Below, one piece after another: positions 23,807 through 32,719 of a stretch of 64,000 nt of DNA. The notes under the pieces are model-generated. The model saw only the letters and a list, made by a program, of their open reading frames with translations. It did not search any database and had not been told where the DNA came from. Every line of letters begins with the position of its first letter. The first letter of the stretch is position 1. Origin of the DNA: AG25 sp035604455 (GTDB lineage: Bacteria; Gemmatimonadota; Gemmatimonadetes; Gemmatimonadales; GWC2-71-9); the NCBI GenBank assembly GCA_035604455.1, contig DATNIM010000009.1:1-64000 (forward strand), given 5' to 3'. A program made the position numbers and the translations under genes.

Positions 23807-24372
23807 AGCTCTCTCACGTACTTGCCCAAGACATCCGCCTCCACATGCACCCGGTCCCCCACCGCCAATCCCCCGAGGGTCGTGTGCGCGCGGGTGAACG
23901 GAATAAGCGCGACGCCCACGCGGTCAGGGCCCAGCCCGTTCACGGTGAGACTCACACCGTCGACCGCGATCGAGCCCTGCGGAATGGCGAGGGCACGCAC
24001 CGCGGGAGGCACGCGTAGATCGACGACCCGCGCGTCAGCCTCGTCCCTGACCTCGACAACGTCGGCCACGCCATCCACGTGCCCTTGCACGAAATGGCCG
24101 CCCAACCGATCGCTAGCGCGCAGGGCCCGCTCGAGGTTGACGCGCCGACCGACGGCGTACTCGCCGAACAACGTCCGGCCGAGGGTGGTCTCGATGACGT
24201 GAACACTAAACCCGCCGGGGAGCACGCGTTCGACGGTAAGGCAGGCTCCGTTCACGGCGATGCTCTCGCCTCGCTTCAACCCCTTGAAGGGGGCGCGGAT
24301 AGCGAGGGACAGGCCATCGGCCTCCTTCGCCCGGACCACACGCCCGACGGCGCCTACGATGCCGGTAAACAC
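23788..24372 (-). CDS. ribE: Riboflavin synthase alpha subunit
   Basis: This enzyme dismutates two lumazines to give riboflavin. The 194-residue product begins MFTGIVGAVGRV, the canonical N-terminus, using the GTG at 24372. The two lumazine-synthase-like repeats are visible: GESIAVNGACLTVERV with ASDRLGGHFVQGHVDGVA, and GSIAVDGVSLTVNGL with IPFTRAHTTLG. It overlaps ribD by 19 bases and ribBA by 19. Confidence 0.96.
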   Translation of the reverse strand: MFTGIVGAVGRVVRAKEADGLSLAIRAPFKGLKRGESIAVNGACLTVERVLPGGFSVHVIETTLGRTLFGEYAVGRRVNLERALRASDRLGGHFVQGHVDGVADVVEVRDEADARVVDLRVPPAVRALAIPQGSIAVDGVSLTVNGLGPDRVGVALIPFTRAHTTLGGLAVGDRVHVEADVLGKYVRELCHSGR

Positions 24373-25463
24373 AATTCCCGGTCCAGAACCAACAATGTAT
24401 CGGGGCCGAGCGCCCGCCGCTCCACCGCGGTCCAGCGCGGCGCCGACGCGAGCGACGTTCCCGGGACCCCGGGGAACGCCCGCACCGCGTCTTCGCCGAG
24501 CCACACGGGCGCCTGGATCCAGTAGAGCCGGTCGACGAGGCCGTCGGCGAGCAGTTTCATGCCGAGCGCGCCACCGCCCTCGCACAGGAGCGATTCGATG
24601 CCCGCGGCGCGCAGCTCGCCGAGACCCTCGGCGAGCGTCCGCGGCCGAAACACTCTGACGCCCGCTTGCTCGAGGGCCGCGACGCTCGCGGGCGGGGCCT
24701 CGAGTGAGGCGACGACCCAGGTCGGGACGGTGCGCGCCGTGCTGACGAGCGTCACGCCCGGGTTCAGCATCGCGCGCCGGTCGAAGACGACGCGCACGGG
24801 CGCCCGCCGCGGCACGACCCGGCCGCGCACGGTGAGCGCGGGGTTGTCCATGAGCGCCGTCGTGCCGCCGACTGCGATGGCGTCGAACCCGGCGCGCAAC
24901 CAATGCGCGTAGTCCCGGGCCGTCTCCCCCGATATCCACCGCGACTGCCCGGCGGCGTCTGCAATCGCCCCGTCGATCGACGTGGCGAGCTTGAGCCCGA
25001 CGAAGGGGCGGTCCCGATGCCTGCGTGCGAAGAGAAACGGGGCGTTCAGCGCGGCCGCTTGCTCGGCGCACAATCCAGTCGCGACCTCGACCCCGGCCGC
25101 GGCGAGGATGGCGAGTCCGCCCCCCGCGATCGGGTCGGGGTCTCGGATCGCCACGCTCACCCGCCCCAGCCCCGCCGCGAGGATCGCAGCCGTACAGGGC
25201 GGCGTCTTGCCATCGTGGCGACACGGCTCGAGCGACACGACGAGCGTGGCGCCGCGAGCGGCCGGGCCCGCCTGTGCCAGGGCTCGGACCTCCGCGTGCG
25301 GGCCGCCGAACTCCGCATGGTACCCCTCGGCGATGGCGCGCCCGTCGCGGAGAATCACGGCACCCACCATTGGATTCGGGGCCACATGGCCCCAGCCCTC
25401 GAGGGCAAGCTCAAGCGCCCGCCGCATCGCCGCCGCTTCGGGCCCTGCCACGTCAGCGTCCAC
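24354..25463 (-). CDS. ribD: Bifunctional deaminase/reductase RibD
   Basis: RibD deaminates and then reduces the pyrimidine intermediate after GTP cyclohydrolase II. The deaminase domain (about 1-150) has MRRALELALEGWGHVAPNPMVGAV, the zinc site PHAEVRAL, and LEPCRHDGKTPPCTAAI. The reductase domain has RPFVGLKLATSIDGAIADAAGQSRWISG, and further on LLCEGGGALG. The GTG at 25463 follows GAGGG at 3 bases; a GTG at 25451 or an ATG further in are alternatives. It leads the riboflavin genes; with only 38 bases to purM there is no room for an FMN riboswitch. Confidence 0.94.
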   Translation of the reverse strand: MDADVAGPEAAAMRRALELALEGWGHVAPNPMVGAVILRDGRAIAEGYHAEFGGPHAEVRALAQAGPAARGATLVVSLEPCRHDGKTPPCTAAILAAGLGRVSVAIRDPDPIAGGGLAILAAAGVEVATGLCAEQAAALNAPFLFARRHRDRPFVGLKLATSIDGAIADAAGQSRWISGETARDYAHWLRAGFDAIAVGGTTALMDNPALTVRGRVVPRRAPVRVVFDRRAMLNPGVTLVSTARTVPTWVVASLEAPPASVAALEQAGVRVFRPRTLAEGLGELRAAGIESLLCEGGGALGMKLLADGLVDRLYWIQAPVWLGEDAVRAFPGVPGTSLASAPRWTAVERRALGPDTLLVLDRELCLPAS

Positions 25464-25501
25464 CGACCCTCGGGGCGGGCCGGGCGGGCCCGAGCTTGCC
25501 G

Positions 25502-26527
25502 TCAGCGCTCCGAGAACCGCACACCTCGCGCCCCCGCCTGGACCTCCCCGATGAGCCAGGCGCCGATCTTCGCGCGATCGGCAGCCCGGCAGACGGCCTC
25601 GACGTCGTCCCGCGCCGCCACGGCAATCATCCCGACCCCGAGATTGAACACCCGCCGCATCTCGCCGAGCGAGATCTTGCCCGACCGCATGAGCACCCGG
25701 AACACCGTCGGCCACGGCCACGCGCCGGCGTCGATCACGGCCTGACACCCCTCGGGAAGGACGCGCACGAGGTTGCCGGCGATCCCGCCCCCCGTGACGT
25801 GGGCCAGGGCGTGCACCCACCCGAGGACCGGGGTCAGGGCCGCGGCGTAGCTCACGTGCACGTCGAGGAGCACCTCGCCCACCGTGCGCGTAGTCTCGGG
25901 AAAGAGATCCGCCACGTCGAGCTTGAGCGTGTCGAAGACGACGCGACGGGCGAGCGTGTAGCCGTTCGTGTGGAGCCCGTTGGCGGCGTACCCGATGAGC
26001 ACGTCGCCCGCCCGCACGCGGTCGCCGTGCAGGGCCGCGGATTCGTCGACCACCCCGGCGATCGAGCCGGCCAGATCGTAGTGCCCGGGCTGGTAGAGGT
26101 CCGGGAGTTGCGCCGTTTCGCCGCCCGCGAGCGTCATGTCGTGGGCGCGACACCCGCGGGCCACCCCGGCCACGATCGCGGCCGTGACGTCGGGGTCGAG
26201 CGTCCCCGCCGCCACGTAGTCGAGAAAGGCAAGCGGGCGCGCGCCGTGGACCAGCACGTCGTTCACGCAGTGGTTCACGAGGTCTTCGCCGACCGTGTCA
26301 TGGATCCCGGCGCGGGCGGCGACGAGCACCTTGGTCCCGACGCCGTCGGTCGAGAGCACGAGCACGGGCTTCGCGATCCCTGGGGGCACGCGGACCATCC
26401 CGGCGAAGGCCCCGACCTGACCCAAGGCGAGGTTCGTCCGCGTGGACCGCACGAGCTCCGCGATCCGTCGCTTCGCCTCGTCCGCCACGTCGAGGTGCAC
26501 GCCCGCCAGTCCGTACCAGTCCGTCAC
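25502..26527 (-). CDS. purM: Phosphoribosylformylglycinamidine cyclo-ligase (AIR synthetase)
   Basis: PurM closes the imidazole ring in purine synthesis, using ATP and FGAM. The 341-residue protein has the family features: LSTDGVGTKVLVA, GEDLVNHCVNDVLVHGARPLAFLDY, GCRAHDMTLAGGETAQLPDLY, the GLHTNGYTLARRV segment, and AHVTGGGIAGNLVRVLP. It overlaps the PfkB gene by 4 bases. It lies alone without other pur genes, next to riboflavin synthesis, which also draws on GTP. Confidence 0.96.
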   Translation of the reverse strand: MTDWYGLAGVHLDVADEAKRRIAELVRSTRTNLALGQVGAFAGMVRVPPGIAKPVLVLSTDGVGTKVLVAARAGIHDTVGEDLVNHCVNDVLVHGARPLAFLDYVAAGTLDPDVTAAIVAGVARGCRAHDMTLAGGETAQLPDLYQPGHYDLAGSIAGVVDESAALHGDRVRAGDVLIGYAANGLHTNGYTLARRVVFDTLKLDVADLFPETTRTVGEVLLDVHVSYAAALTPVLGWVHALAHVTGGGIAGNLVRVLPEGCQAVIDAGAWPWPTVFRVLMRSGKISLGEMRRVFNLGVGMIAVAARDDVEAVCRAADRAKIGAWLIGEVQAGARGVRFSER

Positions 26528-27444
26528 GCGCCCTCGTGATCGGTCTCGAAGTGGACGAGCTCCTTAAAGCCGCGCACCCGCGCGCGCACGTCGGCCGGCT
26601 GGACATTTTCGAGACCGCGGATGCCAAACGCCTCGACCGCGAAGGACCCCATCGCGGCCCCGTACACCATGGCCCGGCGCAGGTTGCCCGGATCGACCGC
26701 GTCGGTCGCCGCGAGGTACCCCATGAACCCGCCGGCGAAGGCGTCGCCCGCGCCCGTGGGATCGAAGACTTCCTGCAAGGGATAGGCCGGCACGATGAAC
26801 GTGGCCGTCGCGCTGACGAGCAGGGCGCCGTGCTCTCCCTGCTTCACGACCACGAGCCGGGGGCCGCGATCGAGAATCCAGCGCGCGGCGCGATGGATGT
26901 TCCAGTCGCCCGCAAGCTCGCGCGCCTCGGAATCATTGATCATCAGGAGGTCGATGCGCCGGAGGAGCTCAAGGAGGACGTCGCGCTTGGAGTCGATCCA
27001 GTAGTTCATCGTGTCCGCCCCGACCAGCGTCGGCAAGGCAATCTGGTCGAGCACGCCGAGCTGCAGTTCGGGATCGATGTTCCCGAGAAAGACGTAGCGG
27101 GCGGCCCGGAAGGTCTCGGGCAGCTTGGGCCGGAACGCGGCGAACACCCCGAGGCGGGTCTCCAGCGTTTCCCGGCTCGAGAGGTCGAAGGAGTATTTCC
27201 CCTTCCAGCGGAAGGACTCGCCGTCGGCCCGCTCGACGCCCGCCAGGTCGACGCCGCGCTGTTCGAGCGCGTGGAGGACGCCGAGCGGATAGTCGCTGCC
27301 CACGACCCCGACGATCTGCACCGGATGCAACACGGCGCCCGCCGCGCTGAAGAACACCGCCGAGCCCCCGGGCGCGTCCGTCGTCTCCCCGAACGGCGTC
27401 GACACCGAGTCCAGCGCGATCGATCCCACCACGAGCAGGGCCAT
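26524..27444 (-). CDS. PfkB-family carbohydrate/nucleoside kinase
   Basis: The 306-residue ribokinase-fold kinase begins MALLVVGSIALDSVSTPFG, and has the di-glycine substrate motif DAPGGSAVFFSAAG (about 24-37). Signature 2 is DPTGAGDAFAGGFMGYLA with the catalytic aspartate. The substrate is not fixed by sequence; PfkB members phosphorylate ribose, adenosine, fructose and others. It sits between argS and purM, overlapping purM by 4 bases. Its start ATG at 27444 is 2 bases after argS. A purine nucleoside role is possible given purM and ahcY in the same chain, but this is speculative. Confidence 0.85.
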   Translation of the reverse strand: MALLVVGSIALDSVSTPFGETTDAPGGSAVFFSAAGAVLHPVQIVGVVGSDYPLGVLHALEQRGVDLAGVERADGESFRWKGKYSFDLSSRETLETRLGVFAAFRPKLPETFRAARYVFLGNIDPELQLGVLDQIALPTLVGADTMNYWIDSKRDVLLELLRRIDLLMINDSEARELAGDWNIHRAARWILDRGPRLVVVKQGEHGALLVSATATFIVPAYPLQEVFDPTGAGDAFAGGFMGYLAATDAVDPGNLRRAMVYGAAMGSFAVEAFGIRGLENVQPADVRARVRGFKELVHFETDHEGA

Positions 27445-27446
27445 GG

Positions 27447-29090
27447 CTACATCCGGTCCGGCGCGCGGATCCCGAGGATCGCGAGCCCGTTGGCCAGCAC
27501 TTGTCGCACAGCGCGAGCGAGCACGAGTCGGGCCGCCTCTTCGGGCTCGCCCAAAACGCGGTACTTGTGATACCACCCGTGGGCGAGGCGCGCCAGCCCG
27601 TCGAGATAGCCCGTGAGCCGATGGGGCTCGTACACCGCGGCGGCCCGCGCCACCGTATCGGGGAACGCGGCCAGCACGTTCAAGAGCTCTTCTTCTTCGG
27701 GCGTCCGAAGCACGCCGAGCTCCACGCCATCCGCGGTCACGAGCTCGGGATCGCGCGCGGCGACGCGGAAAATCCCGCTCATCCGCGCGTGCGCCATCTG
27801 GACGTAGAACACCGGATTTTCTTCCGTCTGGCTTTTGGCGAGATCGACATCGAACACGAACTGCGAGTCGCCGCGGCGCATGAGAAAGAAGTACCGGGCC
27901 GCGTCGATGCCGGTTTCTTCGAACAGCTCGCGCAGCGTCACGAGATCCCCGGTGCGCTTCGAAAAGCGGACCTCTGTCCCGCCGCGCAGGACCCGCACGA
28001 GCTGCACGAGCTCGGCGTGGAAGAAGTCCTCCGGATAGCCCAGCGCGAGCAGCGCCGCCCGCAGGCGCGCCACATAGCCATGATGGTCCGCCCCCCAGAC
28101 GTCGATGGCCCGGACGAACCCGCGCTCGCGCTTGCCCCGGTGGTAGGCGATGTCCGGGACGAGATAGGTGAAGGATCCGTCCTGCTTGCGAAGGACCCGA
28201 TCCTTGTCGTCCCCGAAGGCGGTGGTCCGGAGCCACAGGGCACCGTCTTCGGTAAACGTGTAGCCGCGCGCCGCAAGCTCGGCGAGCGTCGCCGCCACGC
28301 CGTCGTCGCGGTAGGTGTCCGATTCGAATGAGACGACATCGAACCGCACGCCGAAGGCCGCGAGGTCCGCGTCCTGCTCGGCACGCTCGGCCGCAACGGC
28401 CAAGGTCCTCGCGCGCGCCACGCCTTCCTCAGTCGGAAGATCCGCGAACCCTTTGCCTTCGCGCTCGAGGAGGGCGCCGGCGAGATCCACGAGATACTCC
28501 CCTTCGTACCCACCCTCGGGCACGCTCGCCGTCCGGCCGACCGCTTGCTGGATACGAGCCCACACCGACCGCGCGAGCTTCTCGATCTGCGCCCCGGCAT
28601 CGTTCACGTAAAACTCGCGCGTCACCGCAAACCCTGCCCACTCAAGGAGCGATGCGATGGCGTCGCCGAGCGCCGCGCCACGGCCGTGGCCCACGTGGAG
28701 CGGCCCCGTAGGGTTGGCGGAGACGAACTCGACGTTCACGCGGGCGTCGTGTCCCTGGTCCGAGCGGCCGTAGCGCGCGCCCGCGGCCAAGATGTCCCGC
28801 AGGACGGCGGTGAGCTGCGCTTCGGCGAGGAAGAAGTTGATGAACCCGGGTCCCGCGATCTCGACCCGCTTCACGTAGCCCGAGGGGAGGGCGAGCGCCT
28901 CAACGAGTTCGCGGGCGACGTCCCGCGGGGGGCGGCCGAGCGGCTTCGCGAGTACCAGGGCCGCGTTGGTGGCGGCGTCTCCATGCGCCTGGTCCCGCGG
29001 CGTTTCGAGCTTGAACTCAGGGGGCTCCGCCACACCGAGCCGCCGCGCGGCGTCGACGAGCGCGGCGCGCAGGGGCTCAAGGCGGGTCAC
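27447..29090 (-). CDS. argS: Arginyl-tRNA synthetase
   Basis: This class I synthetase charges tRNA-Arg. The 547-residue product has the N-terminal Arg-S domain, the ATP-site HIGH motif as FVSANPTGPLHVGHGRGAALGD (about 122-143), and YVNDAGAQIEKLA. The KMSKS motif region is replaced by KRTGDLVTLRELFEETG, as in many ArgRS enzymes without canonical KMSKS. The C-terminal DALR anticodon domain has the AHARMSGIFRV and VLANGLAILGI segments. It overlaps fmdB by 4 bases. Confidence 0.96.
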   Translation of the reverse strand: MTRLEPLRAALVDAARRLGVAEPPEFKLETPRDQAHGDAATNAALVLAKPLGRPPRDVARELVEALALPSGYVKRVEIAGPGFINFFLAEAQLTAVLRDILAAGARYGRSDQGHDARVNVEFVSANPTGPLHVGHGRGAALGDAIASLLEWAGFAVTREFYVNDAGAQIEKLARSVWARIQQAVGRTASVPEGGYEGEYLVDLAGALLEREGKGFADLPTEEGVARARTLAVAAERAEQDADLAAFGVRFDVVSFESDTYRDDGVAATLAELAARGYTFTEDGALWLRTTAFGDDKDRVLRKQDGSFTYLVPDIAYHRGKRERGFVRAIDVWGADHHGYVARLRAALLALGYPEDFFHAELVQLVRVLRGGTEVRFSKRTGDLVTLRELFEETGIDAARYFFLMRRGDSQFVFDVDLAKSQTEENPVFYVQMAHARMSGIFRVAARDPELVTADGVELGVLRTPEEEELLNVLAAFPDTVARAAAVYEPHRLTGYLDGLARLAHGWYHKYRVLGEPEEAARLVLARAVRQVLANGLAILGIRAPDRM

Positions 29091-29392
29091 TTGTCGGCGG
29101 AACCGCTCGGCTTCGGACCTTCCGGCACCTTCGCCTCGGGCTTGGACTCGGGCTTTGCCTCGGGCTTCTCACCCGCACTCCGCTTCTCGCTCTCACTCTG
29201 CTTCTCGCCCGCCCGCTTATAGTCGGTGGCATAGAACCCGGAGCCCTTGAAGACGATGGCCCCCCCGCCCGAAATCACCCGCTCCGCCATCTTGCCACAG
29301 GTCGGGCAGCGCAGCGGCCGCCCGGCGGTCATCCGCGGCGAGAACTTCTCGAACACGTGCCCGTTCGGGCAGCGGTACTCGTAGGTTGGCAT
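29087..29392 (-). CDS. FmdB-family zinc-ribbon protein
   Basis: The 101-residue protein begins MPTYEYRCPNGHVFEKFS and has CPTCGKMAERVISGGG. The first pair is C-x4-H-like (YRCPNGH) and the second is CxxC, as in the FmdB/CxxC zinc-ribbon regulators. The segment FKGSGFYATDYKR is the usual end of the domain. A low-complexity tail of about 40 residues rich in K, E, P and S follows. The role of this family is unsettled. It overlaps argS by 4 bases. Confidence 0.85.
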   Translation of the reverse strand: MPTYEYRCPNGHVFEKFSPRMTAGRPLRCPTCGKMAERVISGGGAIVFKGSGFYATDYKRAGEKQSESEKRSAGEKPEAKPESKPEAKVPEGPKPSGSADK

Positions 29393-29426
29393 CTTACAAC
29401 AACTTAAGCGCGCTCAGGGCGACAGG

Positions 29427-29816
29427 TCAATCGGGCCGGCCCGAGCCCCGGGGAGCAGGCTTCGGGGCGTGCGCCCGCGCCCAGAGCACGAACGCCAGCA
29501 CAAACGCCCAAGGCGCGACAGCGAGTGTCGCGACCACGCCGCCCACAAGGCGGCCGCGCATGGGCCCGTGGCCAAAGTAGTACGACCCGAGCATCGCCCC
29601 GAGGAGGGCGCCGAGCACGGTCGCAGCGAGCGGACCGCGCGGGCGGGCCGACCGGGGTGTGAGGAGCGCGAGGGGCACCCCGCCCGCGAGCCCCCCCACC
29701 ACACCAGCCAGGCTCACAATCCAGGCGACGCCCCCCATCGCCACGACCCCGAGCATGAGCGCCCGTCCCGCGCGCAGCCGGAAGATTTCGACGTCCCCCC
29801 GGGTGGGCGTCGTCAT
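29427..29816 (-). CDS. Small multi-pass membrane protein, unknown function
   Basis: The 129-residue product is strongly hydrophobic with about four predicted membrane helices (around 20-40, 42-53, 62-78 and 90-110) and basic loops (PRSARPRG, MRGR). No family is recognised. The cytoplasmic N-terminus is short and polar, and the C-terminus is proline-rich and basic. It is 33 bases downstream of the mutase gene and 34 bases upstream of fmdB, so it is likely in the same transcript. Base composition matches its neighbours. Confidence 0.6.
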   Translation of the reverse strand: MTTPTRGDVEIFRLRAGRALMLGVVAMGGVAWIVSLAGVVGGLAGGVPLALLTPRSARPRGPLAATVLGALLGAMLGSYYFGHGPMRGRLVGGVVATLAVAPWAFVLAFVLWARAHAPKPAPRGSGRPD

Positions 29817-29849
29817 GCGGAGCGCGGGGCAGCAACGCTCGTCTGATCG

Positions 29850-31385
29850 TCACGCATGAGCGTCGCCCCACACCTCGCGCAACGCGTCGCTGATCTCGCC
29901 TACCGTAACGCGCTGGCGGACCGCATCGAGAATGATCTCCATCAGCGGCGCATTCGCGCGCGCCGCGTCCCTGAGCGTCGCAACCACGCGCACGGCCTTG
30001 GCATCCCGCCGGCGACGGGCCTCGCCGACCCGCGCCCGCTGCTCGGCTTCGAGACTCGAATAGTCGGGCGCCTGGATCGTGGGCGTAGGACCGGGCGTCG
30101 TGAAGCGATTGACGCCGACGACGACGCGTTCGCCCGCCTCGATCGCCTGCTGGTCTCGGTACGCGCTCCGGGCGATCGCGTCCTGCATCGCCCCGCGTTC
30201 GATCGCGACCGCCGCCCCACCCGCGGCTTCGATGTCGTCCAGCAGCGTCTTCGCCTCGCGTTCCACCCGATCGGTCAACGCCTCCACATACCAGCTCCCG
30301 CCGAGCGGGTCCGCGACCTCGGGCACGCCCGTTTCGTAGGCCAGAACCTGCTGGGTGCGCAAGGCGAGCGCGGCGCTGCGATCGGTGGGCAGCGCCAGGG
30401 CCTCGTCGTATGCATTCGTATGCAACGACTGCGTGCCCCCGAGCACGGCGGCGAGTGCTTGCAGTGCTACGCGTACCACGTTGTTCATTGGCTGCTGCGC
30501 GGTGAGGGTCGATCCGCCCGTTTGCGTGTGAAAGCGCAGCTTGCAGCTCGCGGCGTCGAGTTGGAACTGCTCGGTGAGCACCCGCGCCCAAAGACGCCGG
30601 GCGGCCCGGAACTTGGCCACTTCCTCAAACAGGTCGCTGAAGGCGGCGAAGAAGAAGGACAGCCGGGGCGCGAGCGCAGCCGCGGCGAGCCCCGCGGCCT
30701 TGGCCCGCCGCAGGTATTCGAGCGCGTTCGCGAGTGTGAACGCGAGCTCCTGAGGGGCGGTCGCGCCCGCCTCGCGCATGTGGTAGCCCGAGACGGACAT
30801 CGGATTGATGCCCGGTGCTGCGCCGACGAGAAAGCAACACAGGTCGGTGGCGAAATGCAGGGACGGCGCCATCGGATAGATGAAGGTCCCGCGCGCCGCG
30901 AATTCCTTCAGAATGTCGTTCTGCACGGTCCCCTGCAGCCGGGCGCGGGCCACTCCCCGCTCTTCCCCCAGGACGACGTACATCGCGACCAGAATCGGCG
31001 CCGTCGCGTTGATGGTCATCGAGGTCGACACCTGATCGAGCGGGATGTCCTGAAACAGGCGGCCGAGATCGTCCACCGTGTCGATCGCTACGCCGGCCCG
31101 ACCAACCTCGCCTTCGGCGCGGGGGTGGTCGGAATCGAACCCCATTTGGGTGGGGAGGTCGAACGCGATCGACAGCCCCGTCTGGCCGGCGTCGAGGAGC
31201 TGGCGGAACCGGCGATTCGTCTCCTCGGGCGTCCCGTACCCGGCGTACTGCCGCATGGTCCACAGACGCGTCCGATACATGGACGGGTGGATGCCGCGTG
31301 TGTAGGGGAACGCACCGGGCAGCGAGGGGTCGCCCGGCGCGTCGGCCGGGCCGTAGTAGCCCTTGCGGGACCCCTCCGTCGGCAT
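29850..31385 (-). CDS. Methylmalonyl-CoA mutase family, large (alpha) subunit without B12 domain
   Basis: Mutases of this type interconvert acyl-CoA isomers such as succinyl-CoA and methylmalonyl-CoA with adenosylcobalamin. The 511-residue product is the catalytic barrel only. Landmarks are GAFPYTRGIHPSMYRTRLWTMRQYAGYG near the start, LSIAFDLPTQMG, QVSTSMTINATAPILVAMYV, GTVQNDILKEF, NPMSVSGYHMREAGATA and RFHTQTGGSTLTAQQPMNNVVRVA. There is no C-terminal DxHxxG cobalamin-binding domain, so a separate small subunit must exist elsewhere. The ATG at 31385 gives an N-terminus shorter than typical, but it fits directly after the PFP stop. Isobutyryl-CoA mutase is an alternative. Confidence 0.9.
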   Translation of the reverse strand: MPTEGSRKGYYGPADAPGDPSLPGAFPYTRGIHPSMYRTRLWTMRQYAGYGTPEETNRRFRQLLDAGQTGLSIAFDLPTQMGFDSDHPRAEGEVGRAGVAIDTVDDLGRLFQDIPLDQVSTSMTINATAPILVAMYVVLGEERGVARARLQGTVQNDILKEFAARGTFIYPMAPSLHFATDLCCFLVGAAPGINPMSVSGYHMREAGATAPQELAFTLANALEYLRRAKAAGLAAAALAPRLSFFFAAFSDLFEEVAKFRAARRLWARVLTEQFQLDAASCKLRFHTQTGGSTLTAQQPMNNVVRVALQALAAVLGGTQSLHTNAYDEALALPTDRSAALALRTQQVLAYETGVPEVADPLGGSWYVEALTDRVEREAKTLLDDIEAAGGAAVAIERGAMQDAIARSAYRDQQAIEAGERVVVGVNRFTTPGPTPTIQAPDYSSLEAEQRARVGEARRRRDAKAVRVVATLRDAARANAPLMEIILDAVRQRVTVGEISDALREVWGDAHA

Positions 31386-31390
31386 GACGC

Positions 31391-32656
31391 CTATTTCCGA
31401 AGTTCGAACGTCTTGGCCACCTTTTTCGGGACCGGCGCGTTCTTCAGCACGACGTACTGCGGCAGGCCGTTCATGTAGGGCGGATAGTCCTCGCCCTGGA
31501 TCAAGGGACTGAGGTACCGGCGGCACTGCTCGGTGATGTGAAACCCGTCCGGGGTGATGAACTCGCGCGGCATTTTCCGTTCGACGTTCGCCACCTTCTC
31601 GAGCGGCGCGCTGCCCGTGGTCCAGCGGTAGGGGTTGTCCGCCTGCCGCTCGATCGTCACCATGACGCCCGAGGCGCCTTGAAGGGCGAGTTCGACCGCC
31701 GAGCGGCCGACGGCGTAGGACTGCTCGACGTCCACCTTCGCGGCGATGTGTCGCGCCGCGCGCATGAGGTAGTCCGCGATAGCGTAGTGGTACTTGTACT
31801 TGAGCTTCTCGCCCACGAGCGCGGCGAGGAGCGGCGCGAGGCCGCCGAGCTGCGCATGGCCGAAGGCGTCCTTGGTGCCCGCTTCGGACAGGAATTCGCC
31901 GCTCGGCAGCCGCAGGCCCTCGCTCGCCACGACGGCGCAGAAGCCGTTGCTCCGGACCGAGGCATCGACGGCCGCGAGGAACTTGGCTTCGTCAAACACC
32001 ACTTCGGGAAACAGAATCACCTGCGGGGCCTGGCCCGGGGCCTCGGCGGCGAGCCCGCCCGCCGCCGCCGTCCAGCCCGCGTGGCGCCCGAGGACCTCGA
32101 GGATGAACACCTTGGTCGAGGTCTTGGCCATGGAGGCGACGTCAAACCCGGCTTCCCGGATCGAGACGGCCGTGTACTTCGCCACGGACCCGAACCCGGG
32201 GCAGCAGTCCGTGAGCGGCAAGTCGTTGTCCATGGTCTTGGGCACGTGAATCGCCTGGATCGGGTAGCCCAGCTTCTCGCCGAGTTGCGACATCTTGAGG
32301 CAGGTGTCCGCCGAGTCGCCCCCACCGTTGTAGAAGAAGTAGCCGATGTCGTGCGCCCGGAACACCTCGATCAGTCGCTCGTACTCGGCCATGTTCTTGT
32401 CGAACCCCTTGAGCTTGAACCGGCACGACCCGAACGCGCCGCTCGGCGTGTAGCGCAGCGCGGCGATGGCCGAGTCCGCTTCCTGCGAGGTGTCGATCAG
32501 ATCCTCGAGCAGCGCGCCGATGATGCCGTTGCGCCCGGCGTACACGCGCCCGATCCGGTCGGGATGGCGGCGTGCCGTTTCGAGCACGCCCTGGGCGGAG
32601 GCGTTGATGACGGCGGTGACGCCGCCGGACTGGGCGTAAAAGGCGTTTCGTGGCAT
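31391..32656 (-). CDS. pfp: Pyrophosphate-dependent 6-phosphofructokinase
   Basis: This enzyme converts fructose 6-phosphate and PPi to fructose 1,6-bisphosphate, in both directions, replacing ATP-PFK. The 421-residue product has the PFK fold with the phosphate-donor motif NGGGDSADTCLKM, where GGGDS in place of GGDGS marks PPi use, and the catalytic KTMDNDLPLTD. AHIKVFILEVLGR-like KVFILEVLGRHAGWTA and GTKDAFGHAQLGG follow. AAGGA is 7 bases before the ATG at 32656. A terminator lies just upstream, so this gene either has its own promoter or depends on readthrough. Confidence 0.94.
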   Translation of the reverse strand: MPRNAFYAQSGGVTAVINASAQGVLETARRHPDRIGRVYAGRNGIIGALLEDLIDTSQEADSAIAALRYTPSGAFGSCRFKLKGFDKNMAEYERLIEVFRAHDIGYFFYNGGGDSADTCLKMSQLGEKLGYPIQAIHVPKTMDNDLPLTDCCPGFGSVAKYTAVSIREAGFDVASMAKTSTKVFILEVLGRHAGWTAAAGGLAAEAPGQAPQVILFPEVVFDEAKFLAAVDASVRSNGFCAVVASEGLRLPSGEFLSEAGTKDAFGHAQLGGLAPLLAALVGEKLKYKYHYAIADYLMRAARHIAAKVDVEQSYAVGRSAVELALQGASGVMVTIERQADNPYRWTTGSAPLEKVANVERKMPREFITPDGFHITEQCRRYLSPLIQGEDYPPYMNGLPQYVVLKNAPVPKKVAKTFELRK

Positions 32657-32668
32657 TGAGAGGTCCTT

Positions 32669-32693
32669 AAAAAAGCGCGCAGACGTCGCGCGC
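32669..32693 (-). terminator. Intrinsic terminator after comFB
   Basis: On the minus strand GCGCGC (32693-32688) pairs with GCGCGC (32680-32675) around a 7-base loop, followed by six U residues at 32674-32669. It sits in the 63-base gap between comFB and the phosphofructokinase gene, and is oriented to end the transcript that carries alr to comFB. Its U run ends only 12 bases before the phosphofructokinase start codon. Confidence 0.8.
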
Positions 32694-32719
32694 GGTCCAG
32701 GATGACGGCGCGGTAGGGG

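Noticed and set aside
25464..25501. FMN riboswitch ahead of ribD
   Set aside because: Only 38 bases separate ribD from purM and none of the FMN aptamer core is present.
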